A stretch of 39,027 nucleotides of DNA from an uncultured Chromatiaceae bacterium (GTDB lineage: Bacteria > Pseudomonadota > Gammaproteobacteria > Tenderiales > Tenderiaceae). The notes under the pieces were generated by a model. That model ran no database searches. It had not been told where the DNA came from and saw only the letters and a program-made list of their open reading frames with translations. The DNA is taken from positions 1 through 39,027 of the forward strand of contig CAMYNQ010000011.1 of NCBI GenBank assembly GCA_947259785.1, read 5' to 3'. A program made the position numbers and the translations under genes. This document shows, piece after piece, positions 18,908 to 26,691 of this stretch (position 1 is its first letter; every line of letters starts with the position of its first letter).

Positions 18908-20092
18908 ATGAAAAATAATTCAGCTAAGCAAAACAATGCAGCCCACCTTATGAAGCATACAACTTGGTGGTGGTTGTCTGCGGCCCTATCAACCGTATTG
19001 ATTTTTGTGCTAATTAGTTTTTGGGTGCATATGAATAAATATGAGGTAGAACCGACACAGCTGGTGAATGAGCAGGCGACTAACGATTATCTTAAAAATA
19101 ACTGGGAAGATCGCCTGAATGGTGACACCAATGCAGAACAGACGATCAAGATAAAAACTGGAATTTTTATTCAGTCGCTACAGTTTTTTAATTCCAGCGA
19201 AGTTAACCTGAGTGGTTATATTTGGCAGCGCTATAAAGACGGTGTGCATGATGCCATTAAACCCGGACCGTCGGAGCTTGGATTTATTTTGCCAGAGCAG
19301 GTTAACTCCGGTAGTGATATTGAGCCTCGCGAGGTTTACCGTGTTCGTAATGGGAATGAGGAGGTCATCGGTTGGTATTTTGAGGCGACTCTGCGTCAGC
19401 CGTTTGATTATTCGCTGTACCCTTTTGATCATAAAACGGTTTGGGTTCGTATGTGGCCTAAGGGGTTTTCTCAAAATATTGTTTTAGTGCCGGACTTTGA
19501 TGCGTATAAATCTACAGGCCTGTCAGACATTTTCGGCATAGAGGAAAATATTGTGCTTGGCACCTGGGAGCGCAAAAACACCTATTTTGACTATAGATTA
19601 TCAAATTACGATACTGACTTCGGCATAGCTAATTATATGGGGCAGGAGGGGTTTCCCGAACTACATTATAATTTTGTTGTTAAACGAAAGTTTGAAAATG
19701 CATTTATAGTCTATCTGCTCCCTTTGTTTCTTGTTGCCGCATTGTTGTTTGCCGCATTGTTAACCGTGAGCGAGAAAGACGACTTATCCAGTCGGCTTGG
19801 TTTTAATACCTCTGGTTTTATTGGTGCCAGCTCGGCATTGTTCTTTGTTGTCATGTTGGCGCATATTCAATTGCGAGAGCAGTTTGCGGGAACCAGTATC
19901 GTCTATATAGAGTATTTCTATATCTTGATGTACGCGCTGCTAGTGCTTGCAACTGCCAATACTTATCTATTTTCTATTCGTGCAAAACGTTGGGGTAAGC
20001 TGATTCTTTACAATGACAATATTATTCCTAAAGTCGCCTATTGGCCCGTTGTTTTAGGCTGTTTGATTTTGATTACCTGGTTGATTATGTAG
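18908..20092 (+). CDS. pentameric ligand-gated ion channel-like membrane protein 1
   Basis: A 394-residue protein. An N-terminal membrane helix (about 22-41) is followed by a periplasmic beta-rich domain (80-260) and four helices near the C-terminus (265-287 with Pro272, 297-319, 331-354, 375-393). The extracellular part fits the pLGIC plan: IKIKTGIFIQSLQFF, then RQPFDYSLYPFDHKTVWVRM. The YPFD (171-174) is at the Cys/Pro-loop position; no disulphide cysteines surround it, as in most bacterial members. Helix 2 begins SSRLGFNTSGFIGASS and the 2-3 loop ends IVYIEYF, both pLGIC-like. Ion and ligand cannot be told. An upstream helix before the ligand domain is unusual for the family. It lies 49 bases after the eCIS operon's last gene with no terminator visible, so it is probably co-transcribed with it. 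Confidence 0.72.
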   Translation: MKNNSAKQNNAAHLMKHTTWWWLSAALSTVLIFVLISFWVHMNKYEVEPTQLVNEQATNDYLKNNWEDRLNGDTNAEQTIKIKTGIFIQSLQFFNSSEVNLSGYIWQRYKDGVHDAIKPGPSELGFILPEQVNSGSDIEPREVYRVRNGNEEVIGWYFEATLRQPFDYSLYPFDHKTVWVRMWPKGFSQNIVLVPDFDAYKSTGLSDIFGIEENIVLGTWERKNTYFDYRLSNYDTDFGIANYMGQEGFPELHYNFVVKRKFENAFIVYLLPLFLVAALLFAALLTVSEKDDLSSRLGFNTSGFIGASSALFFVVMLAHIQLREQFAGTSIVYIEYFYILMYALLVLATANTYLFSIRAKRWGKLILYNDNIIPKVAYWPVVLGCLILITWLIM

Positions 20093-20250
20093 CTAATGTC
20101 AGGCAAAGGAATCTATATGGATTCAGGTTTGGAAGTACAGAAGCGAAACAAGCTGTGAGAGGTGGCTAGTCAGTCTCCTATACGATCCGCAATGATTTTT
20201 CCTATCCCTGTGAATTTTGCATTCACCAATTAACAATAATGATTTGAAAG

Positions 20251-22386
20251 ATGGAATTAACTTCGCAAGATTCAGAAACCTATTCGATGGGTAGAAAGTG
20301 GTTGCATCGACTTTTATTATGGCTCTGTCTGTTGTCCTTTATGATGGGAGTCGGCCTGGCTTATCAGCACTTGGATTATAAAGAAAGAGTCTATCAATCT
20401 GCAAAATCTGATTTGCAGAATCTGACTGTAGAGGCATCTAAGCAGATAGCAGTCATTCTGGAGCAGGCTATGCAATCAGCAGATACACTGGCTGATGGTC
20501 TGACTCAGGCCAAGGTAGGTAATGCCACCATGTTGGCTAGTCTTAAAAAAATGTTGGCCAGCAACCCTAATTATTATGGTGGCACCATCACCTTTGTCCC
20601 CTACGGTTATACCCCTGAGGTAAAGCTCTACTCAGCTTATTATTCAAAGTCTGGTGCCAAGGGTGAGTTGGAATTTTTACAGCTGGCGGATATTTACGAC
20701 TATACAGCGCCAGAGCATGACTGGTATGTCACGGCAATGGCTGAGGGCAACAGGTGGGCTGAGCCTTATTGGGATGAAGCCGGCAAGACCTATATGACAA
20801 CTTACTCAGCCATTTTTTATGCTACTGATCCAGCCACCGGCAAGCAGATTCCGAATGGTGTTGTCACCGTTGATATATCGATGTCACAAATCAAGAATAT
20901 TATTGAATCTCTGGATATCGGCGCCAGCGGTTTTGGTGCCTTGACCACGCGTGAAGGAAATTATCTCTACCACCCTAATTATGATTATGTGCAGGGGCGG
21001 ATGAACATCAGGGATGTGGCGCGACAGAAGAATGATGCTGATCGGCTGCTGATTGCGGATAAAGCGGCCAAAGGCCAGGCTGGTATCTTAGATCATGTGA
21101 GTACTACGACGGGCGAGGCTTCTTGGCTTATCTTTGAGCCGGTACCTATCTCGGGCTGGTCATTGCAGAATACCTTCATCAAAAATGACTTGGATATTGG
21201 TGTCGATCTTCTGAGGCAACAAATTATATGGGTATTAATCAGCGCCATGCTGTTTGTCGCATCGCTGTCTGCCCTGTTGTTGAAGGTGAATCTTGGCAGA
21301 CCGGTGAGGGTCTGGATTTTAACAGCGCTTGTGACGCTGCTATTAATTGTTGGGGTTAGCACTATCTGGGACCTGGCCTTGACCTATCACTCATCGGTAA
21401 AAACCTTGGGGGTCAAGGTTTCTGACAAAGCGACTTTGCGTGCGCTAATGAACAATTACCAGAAAACCAGTGAGACCAAACATCTAAGTCCTCCATTATT
21501 TATTCCCACTGGCTTGTATATAGATGCGATTGAATTTAAAGGCGCCAATGACGTTCTTGTCAGTGGGCGCCTATGGCAAAAGTATTCTGCGGATTACCCG
21601 GCGGAGCAGGCCAAGGGTGTTAAGTTTGGCCGTGCTATTAGTGTCAAGATGGAAAAAATTGGCAGTTATGCCGTCGAGACCGGTGAGGTGCTGCAATGGT
21701 CGTTCCAGGCGGAACTGCGTCAGCCGGTGGATTACTCCAGGTACCCGCTAGAGATTGAACAGTTAGACTTGCAAATTATCCCCTTGGCGATGGATCAGAA
21801 TATTGTTCTGGTGCCTGATCTGGATGCCTATAAACTATCTGCCGCGACGCTTCTGCCCGGACTTGACAAAGATATTTTCTTGCCTGGGTGGAAATTGACT
21901 GAAGCATTTTTTGTGCTACGCAGCAGTCAGAAGAATACAGATTTTGGCATAGAGCAGAATTTTGATCAGGGCACTTTGCCTACGCTTTATTACAAAATTG
22001 GGGTAAAGCGAATCTTTATTGATGCGTTTATATCGAATCTCACACCGCTTATTGTTGTTGCTATTGTCTTGTTTGCGCTGGTGCTACTTTCCAAACATGT
22101 TGAGATTGGCAGAATATTGAGTATTTGTGTGGCGGTATTTTTTGTGGTGGTATTTTCCCATCTTGATATTCGCAAGCACATTTCAGCGGGTGAAATATTC
22201 TATCTGGAATATTTCTTCTTCGTTATTTACTTCACTATTATTCTGGTGCCGATGGATGCCATTAGGCTTGCCTTGGGCATGCGTTCCAATTTTTTTGAGT
22301 ACCAAGATGGCTTGCTTGCCAAGGCCATCTATTGGCCGAGCATTTTGGGTGTGTTTTTTGTGATCACTGTATTGAAATTTTATTGA
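20251..22386 (+). CDS. dCache sensor fused to pLGIC-like ion channel (membrane protein 2)
   Basis: A 711-residue protein. Helix 19-38, a dCache periplasmic sensor (about 45-320), two adjacent helices (325-346, 352-372) that bring the chain back to the periplasm, then a pLGIC-like domain. dCache marks are HDWYVTAMAEG (156-166), RWAEPYWDEAG (168-178) and GVVTVDIS (203-210); these include most positions of the amino-acid-binding dCache motif, but the usual Arg two before the Trp is His156. The channel part (from about 415) closely parallels the preceding protein: RQPVDYSRYPLE at the loop (490-501), QNIVLVPDLDAYKLS, and four helices (591-613, 619-637, 648-671, 690-709). I infer a channel gated or modulated by a small-molecule sensor. 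The start is the first in-frame ATG; the ribosome site is weak (TTTGAAAG). Confidence 0.75.
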   Translation: MELTSQDSETYSMGRKWLHRLLLWLCLLSFMMGVGLAYQHLDYKERVYQSAKSDLQNLTVEASKQIAVILEQAMQSADTLADGLTQAKVGNATMLASLKKMLASNPNYYGGTITFVPYGYTPEVKLYSAYYSKSGAKGELEFLQLADIYDYTAPEHDWYVTAMAEGNRWAEPYWDEAGKTYMTTYSAIFYATDPATGKQIPNGVVTVDISMSQIKNIIESLDIGASGFGALTTREGNYLYHPNYDYVQGRMNIRDVARQKNDADRLLIADKAAKGQAGILDHVSTTTGEASWLIFEPVPISGWSLQNTFIKNDLDIGVDLLRQQIIWVLISAMLFVASLSALLLKVNLGRPVRVWILTALVTLLLIVGVSTIWDLALTYHSSVKTLGVKVSDKATLRALMNNYQKTSETKHLSPPLFIPTGLYIDAIEFKGANDVLVSGRLWQKYSADYPAEQAKGVKFGRAISVKMEKIGSYAVETGEVLQWSFQAELRQPVDYSRYPLEIEQLDLQIIPLAMDQNIVLVPDLDAYKLSAATLLPGLDKDIFLPGWKLTEAFFVLRSSQKNTDFGIEQNFDQGTLPTLYYKIGVKRIFIDAFISNLTPLIVVAIVLFALVLLSKHVEIGRILSICVAVFFVVVFSHLDIRKHISAGEIFYLEYFFFVIYFTIILVPMDAIRLALGMRSNFFEYQDGLLAKAIYWPSILGVFFVITVLKFY

Positions 22387-22419
22387 TGCCGTTTTAAAGC
22401 AGTTAGGGGTTAATAGTAA

Positions 22420-23523
22420 ATGGGTGTGTTTGAAGATAAGGGCAGAATTGTTCTCGTGGTATGGGTGGTGGGGCTGGCCCTTTTTTATCTTTCTGCAGCC
22501 TATCTGGCAGGCAACAAGGTCTATGAGGATAAAGTTGCATCAGAGATACGGCAGCAGCAACGCTTGGATCCCTCTACCACTGAAAATGGTAATACTCAGG
22601 TAGACTTTGTTGAGCTTAAGGCCGCCGAGTCTGATGACTACGAAGAGGTGCGGGTGGGTATTTATGTCGACCGCATCATGGAGATTTCGACCAAGGCGAC
22701 AGGCTGGACGGTTGATTTTTATATTTGGTTTAACTGGGCGAGTGATGATATTAATCCAGGTGAAACCTTTCAGGTAATCGATGGCGAAATTCAATCCAAG
22801 ACAAAGGTTGAGGAGGTGGTCGATAACGGCAGGCATTATGCTTTGTATCGAGTCACAGCCCGCATCACCAAGTTTTTTAATGTGGTTCGTTATCCACTTG
22901 ATAATCACTTATTGACCATTCGCATCGAAGACAGAGATCATCCATGGCATGCGTTGAGGTTTGTGCCGGACAGCCGTGGTTCAGAGTTTAGTTCCAGAGT
23001 AAAAGTCCCCGGTTACCAGCTTAAAGAAGCTGAGATCATCAATAAGCCTCACGCCTATAAATCCAGCCGTGGTGACCCGCGCCTGCCAGTTGATCACAAA
23101 GCGATTTATTCGCAGATTACCTATGGCATTAAGATTGATCGCCCCGACTGGGGGCTTTATTTCAAAATGATTCAAGGGCTGTTTGCCTCGGTGGCAATCG
23201 CTTTTCTGGCTTTTATTTTGGGTCCATCATCGGGTGAACGCTTCGGCCTTGGTGTGGGCGCCTTTTTTGCCTCGGTGGGTAGTAGTTATGTCAACCTGAG
23301 CGAACTGCCAGGTGTTGGCATGGTTACGCTGATTGATATGGTGAATGGCTTAGCTATGGTCACCATTTTTCTGACCTTATTGGGCTCGGTTCTTTCATCT
23401 CGAATTGCTAGGGGGGACTCGCAGCTTGCTACCGCGCAGGCCTTTGATCGGATAAGTCTAGCTTTGTTCGTGACTGGTTTTGTTTCGGTGAACATGGTGA
23501 TGGCGTTGCTTGCAGCTGTATAA
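22420..23523 (+). CDS. pentameric ligand-gated ion channel-like membrane protein 3
   Basis: A 367-residue protein and the clearest pLGIC of the three. It has an N-terminal helix (10-30), then a ligand-domain start typical of the family: VRVGIYVDRIMEISTKATGW, then VDFYIWFNWASDD (98-110). The loop equivalent is RYPLDNHLLTIRI (157-169). Four helices follow: 247-268, 274-293 (SGERFGLGVGAFFASVGSSY), 304-326 and 344-364, with LPGVGMVTLIDMVNG linking 2 and 3. The Glu before Arg at the base of helix 2 is in the position that favours cations in known channels; selectivity remains untested. It is more distant from the other two proteins than they are from each other. It follows the second gene by 33 bases, so the three probably form one transcript. 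Confidence 0.78.
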   Translation: MGVFEDKGRIVLVVWVVGLALFYLSAAYLAGNKVYEDKVASEIRQQQRLDPSTTENGNTQVDFVELKAAESDDYEEVRVGIYVDRIMEISTKATGWTVDFYIWFNWASDDINPGETFQVIDGEIQSKTKVEEVVDNGRHYALYRVTARITKFFNVVRYPLDNHLLTIRIEDRDHPWHALRFVPDSRGSEFSSRVKVPGYQLKEAEIINKPHAYKSSRGDPRLPVDHKAIYSQITYGIKIDRPDWGLYFKMIQGLFASVAIAFLAFILGPSSGERFGLGVGAFFASVGSSYVNLSELPGVGMVTLIDMVNGLAMVTIFLTLLGSVLSSRIARGDSQLATAQAFDRISLALFVTGFVSVNMVMALLAAV

Positions 23524-23796
23524 ACTACCAGATAAGCGGATGCGGTTATTTTTTGCTGGTGTTGCCCTTTATCGACAGCCGGTTTAGGCACAGAAAGTCT
23601 GAGCTGGCCATAGGTGTGCCCGAATGATTGCGCAGCAGCGTGGCCAGGTTTTGATCAGTCTAATGACTGTATTTTCGTCGTTGATTCTGGGCTGCCAGGC
23701 CTGTCTGAGTTATTGAATTATACGGAAGGTATATCCTGATATACTAATGTATTGGCGAGCTATTCGAAATTGATTCAACCTTCGTAGGTAGTAAGT

Positions 23797-24460
23797 ATGA
23801 AGAACCAGCACTAGGGACTATTCTTCGCGCTGATTCTCAGCGCAGGCCTTTGCGCCAATGCAAGCTTGGTTGACCGTGGTAACGGCATGATCTATGACTC
23901 CAATCAAAACATCACCTGGTTACAGGATGCCAACTACGCCATGACATCTGGCCATGACGATGATGGCCAGATGAACTGGTTTGACGCCAGCAGCTGGGCC
24001 GATAGTCTGGTATTTGGTGGTTACGATGACTGGCGTCTTGCCAGTAACAATGGCGATCACGTCTGTAGTTTTGGCAGCACCTGTGGTTTGAACGTCGATC
24101 CTGGTACCTCCGAAATGGCCTACATGTGGTACAGCATCCTGGGTAACAGCTTTCCTTCAGATCTTGACCCTTTCTTCGACACTATTCCGATTTCTTCCTC
24201 GGCCGACGGGGTTGATATTTTGAACCTTCAGCTAGGCTGGTATTGGTCAGGAACGCAATACGCAGTGTTTACCGATAATGCCCGGGTCTACGATATGCGG
24301 AATGGCTTCCAGGGTACCTGGATTAAGGATGCTGATTCATTTGCCTGGGCTGTTCGTGATGGTGATATCGGCAGCCACAACGTTCCTGAGCCCGGCATTC
24401 TGTTGTTACTGGCCGTAAGGCCTGGCAGGGGTTGCAGCCCTGAAACGACACGCTTGCTGA
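23797..24460 (+). pseudogene. DUF1566 PEP-CTERM protein gene broken by amber stop and frameshift
   Basis: Reading from ATG 23797 gives MKNQH, then TAG at 23812, then in the same frame GLFFALILSAGLCANASLV, clearly the rest of a signal peptide. The body is a DUF1566/Lcl-C-like domain: YDSNQNITWLQDANYA, GGYDDWRLAS, WYWSGTQYA and SFAWAVRDGD. At the end, NVPEPGILLLLA starts a PEP-CTERM sorting signal. One extra base near 24418 (GTAAGG) throws the frame; removing one A restores VGLAGVAALKRHAC and stop at 24458. Two lesions at opposite ends, with an otherwise conserved body, indicate a recently inactivated gene for an exosortase-sorted exported protein. Suppression of the amber or translation from ATG 23884 would give a protein without export signal. 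Confidence 0.82.
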
Positions 24461-24536
24461 TTGAGTCAGCTCGAACAGACTAAGTTAGCTAGCCCTGATG
24501 CAGTAGTCACAAGGCATAAATGAAGCATAGTCTAAG

Positions 24537-24830
24537 CTAGTCCCTCTTTTTCATCGCTCTCTTTTTCATCACTATTTTTCTTTCTGCGGTGTAGTTCCAC
24601 CATTTCTGTGCCGGTGCGCCCTCCATGTAAGACACTGCGGCGATAAATGTGTCGATCAGACAATGGTCATGGCGTCTGCTGGTGATACGACAGAGTTCGT
24701 CGTACATCTGGTATGGATCTTTTCCTATCAGGTCGTTGGGATGGTGAATGCCGATTTGTTCAAGCATGCGACTGATGGCTGCGCCGATGTTGGGGATATC
24801 GGTTAGGGTCTTGATGTTGGTTCTGTGCAT
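24537..24830 (-). CDS. helix-hairpin-helix (Cdd1/'pathogenicity locus'-type) small protein
   Basis: A 97-residue minus-strand protein. Residues 8-45 form a helix-hairpin-helix: LTDIPNIGAAISRMLEQIGI, then HHPNDLIGKDPYQMYDELC. A helical part contains DHCLIDTFIAAVSYMEG, then the WWNYTAERK ending typical of the short Cdd1-like family. A Lys/Arg-rich tail (MKKRAMKKRD) completes it. HhH folds usually bind DNA without sequence preference; the biological role of this family is not established and the name 'pathogenicity locus' comes from its first description. The convergent neighbour is the pseudogene at 23797. The gene stands alone. Confidence 0.8.
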   Translation of the reverse strand: MHRTNIKTLTDIPNIGAAISRMLEQIGIHHPNDLIGKDPYQMYDELCRITSRRHDHCLIDTFIAAVSYMEGAPAQKWWNYTAERKIVMKKRAMKKRD

Positions 24831-24892
24831 GGTGAGGCAATTATAGTACGACTAAAAAACATTCGAGATAATGCGTGATTTTCGACTATATG

Positions 24893-24988
24893 TTGAACCA
24901 TTATTGGAACCAATTGGCATGTTATTTCGTTACTTAATTGAGGAGATAATTAAACGATTTAATTGAGCAATCAAACAGGAGGTAGGCC
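24893..24988 (+). promoter_or_regulatory. repeat-rich leader before the Asp/Arg-rich exported protein
   Basis: Between the divergent HhH gene and ATG 24989 there are several short symmetric elements: ATTGGAACCAAT (a 5-base inverted repeat with an AA centre), a nine-base direct repeat TTAATTGAG at 24934-24942 and 24959-24967 (25 bases apart), and ATTAAACGATTTAAT (6-3-6 inverted repeat) between them. An optimal ribosome site AGGAGG lies 5-10 bases before the ATG. The arrangement suggests a regulator-binding region, but no known operator is recognised, so this is a structural observation. Confidence 0.35.
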
Positions 24989-25411
24989 ATGAACAAAGTT
25001 GTTTTATTAACCCTTGCCTTCATTAGTTCGCCTTTTATGTTGAATAATGCTCAGGCAGCAGCCATTAGTAACGAGATACTGCTTATCGCGAAATCAGATC
25101 TTGATAACGACATAGGGGGAAAGGATCGGCTCGCTGAGATGGATCGCGACCGAGACGAGGATCGTGACAGGGAGTGGGACGAAGACCGCGACGAGGATCG
25201 TATTCAGGAAATGGATCGTGACCGTGACAGGGATCAAGGCGAGGTTGATGATGGCATGGAGCAAAAGTCAAAACAAAAGAGTATGCGAAAGTCTGGCGTT
25301 GATAACAGTCATATGGAGCAGGGGGGCAAGGGCGTACGTGAACAGAATATGGAAGAAATCAAGACTAAATCTCAGCAAGAGAGCAAGTCATGGTGGAAAT
25401 TTTGGCAATAG
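24989..25411 (+). CDS. exported Asp/Arg-repeat low-complexity protein
   Basis: A 140-residue protein of unknown function. A clear signal peptide covers residues 1-24 (MNKVVLLTLAFISS..., ending AQAA, cleavage near residue 23). Residues 45-85 are almost wholly D, R and E in short repeats (MDRDRDEDRDREWDEDRDED, then RDRDRD), an alternating-charge segment that would be a single charged helix or disordered polyampholyte. The C-terminal third is Lys/Gln/Ser/Glu-rich and ends SWWKFWQ, a compact aromatic patch that could contact a membrane or partner. The gene has an excellent ribosome site. Proteins with many DR pairs occur in marine gammaproteobacteria near envelope genes, but I do not recognise a named family. 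Confidence 0.68.
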   Translation: MNKVVLLTLAFISSPFMLNNAQAAAISNEILLIAKSDLDNDIGGKDRLAEMDRDRDEDRDREWDEDRDEDRIQEMDRDRDRDQGEVDDGMEQKSKQKSMRKSGVDNSHMEQGGKGVREQNMEEIKTKSQQESKSWWKFWQ

Positions 25412-26031
25412 ACCAAAACACAGCGGGATAATGTGCGCGAGCTCAGACTTTATCGGACAGTGTTTTTCCGATCAAGCCTGAGCTAGTACAGATAAAGCTT
25501 CCGGGAAGTCCCCGCAGCGGCCAATTGCCAGTTTCTGCCAGTTGATGAAATGATCCTGATAGCAGCCATTTCCTCACATAGCGATCGTGATACTGAAAGG
25601 TAGATTTTGCCGAGTTTGCAAACATCGAATGGATGACTTCAGCTAGCGGCCGTTTGACTTTCCACTTTGCAATGGTTCGCCTGCCGCCGATTGATCGTAC
25701 AAGTTTAATCTTGGTCATGGCCGGTGTTGTAACACTACCGGTCACTGGGCTTTGAACTATGGAAAGTATCACTTCAGCAAAAGCGGAAATTCGTTATCGA
25801 AAAAACACAACGCGTTACCTCATCCTGTTCTACATGCTAGATCTACTTTCATCGTTTGGAGGCGAGTTAAGGTGATGGTATGTTATGCGAGCTGAAATAT
25901 CTACCAGTGACTATCATGGGCAAGTAGGCAGGAGTGGCGAAGGTCAGCGTAGTGGATTTCGGGCCAACACCAGTTATGAAATCTTCCTGCCAACATGGAG
26001 GCTACCAGCTGTAAAAAAACCGTGGCCTGAT
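25412..26031. other. 620-base gap with no supportable gene
   Basis: This stretch separates the exported Asp/Arg protein from the convergent PEP-CTERM gene. It contains the inverted repeat listed separately. A minus-strand open frame (25443-25772) and a plus-strand frame (25885-26094) lack ribosome sites and recognisable domains, and the second overlaps the real PEP-CTERM gene. I see no RNA gene or transposase remnant that I can support. Confidence 0.6.
25441..25483. repeat. 17-bp imperfect inverted repeat, 9-base loop
   Basis: The left arm GCTCAGACTTTATCGGA (25441-25457) and right arm TCCGATCAAGCCTGAGC (25467-25483) are complementary at 15 of 17 positions. The loop is CAGTGTTTT. No T-run follows on either strand, so it is not a standard intrinsic terminator, though it sits 30 bases after the stop of the gene at 24989 and could stabilise its transcript end or act in both directions. 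A palindromic repeat element of the REP type is another possibility; copies elsewhere in the genome would decide. Confidence 0.65.
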
Positions 26032-26658
26032 CTATCCCCTCGCATTTCCCTGCGGTGGGGTTGGTCGAACTTTTCGCCGGAGCAAAGCGGTTAGTCCTGC
26101 TACCATCAGTAACGCCGTGGTTGGCTCCGGGACAGCGCTGACTGCGACAGCATTGATCGAAGCCCCCTGCAGGTCAGCGGTTAATGGATCGCCGTTTGCA
26201 TCTACCAGCGCGTTGATCGCCACGGTCATTGCACTTGTTCCTGCGCCGATAGTATCGAAGGTTAGCGTGGCCAATGAGAAGCTCGACAGCTGGAGGTTAT
26301 TGAGGTCATCAGGCGAATCGAGCGATAATTCGAATAGGTTGACGATATCGGCTGCGCTGTCATCGATGACTCGTATGCTGCCTAACCCGAATAAATCCAG
26401 CTGATCGCCGAAGCTTACCCCGCCGACACCAGTAAAGAACAACCTCGTCGGGTCATAGTCGATATCGAGATCGAAACTGCTTAATGACGGGGCGGTTGTG
26501 TCGTCAAGGCCGGAGATGGTGATATCGACGCTTACTGACGTACCTACATCCACCTCCTGGAAATCGGGGATGACGTCGATAGCGATGGAATGCGCCGGGC
26601 TGGCATAGGCGAGCAACAACCACCAAGCCAAGCCTATCAATAGTTTTACCCTATGCAT
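26032..26658 (-). CDS. cohesin-like exported protein with PEP-CTERM sorting signal
   Basis: A 208-residue protein. A signal peptide (about residues 1-24, ending PAHS) precedes a domain with cohesin-like strands (about 26-168): VDVGTSVSVDITISGLDD, SLSSFDLDIDYDPTRLFFTG, SSFSLATLTFDTIGAGTS. The C-terminus carries a complete PEP-CTERM signal: VPEP at about 179, hydrophobic stretch TTALLMVAGLTALL, then basic RRKVR. Such proteins are recognised by exosortase, usually in exopolysaccharide-producing Gram-negatives. The start lies 33 bases downstream of the stop of the dockerin gene, so both are expected on one transcript. The pairing suggests that this protein holds the dockerin protein at the surface; this is inference, and the cohesin match is by pattern only. 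Confidence 0.78.
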   Translation of the reverse strand: MHRVKLLIGLAWWLLLAYASPAHSIAIDVIPDFQEVDVGTSVSVDITISGLDDTTAPSLSSFDLDIDYDPTRLFFTGVGGVSFGDQLDLFGLGSIRVIDDSAADIVNLFELSLDSPDDLNNLQLSSFSLATLTFDTIGAGTSAMTVAINALVDANGDPLTADLQGASINAVAVSAVPEPTTALLMVAGLTALLRRKVRPTPPQGNARG

Positions 26659-26691
26659 TGTTGTTCTCCTTCAGTCATCGGTTCAATAAGA

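Noticed and set aside
23524-23796. Terminator after the third channel gene
   Set aside because: ACCAG and CTGGT can pair, but the stem is interrupted and the T-run is inside it, so it is not a standard terminator.
25443-25772. Minus-strand 109-codon frame possibly a transposase remnant
   Set aside because: No transposase motif, no ribosome site, and its end runs through the inverted repeat.
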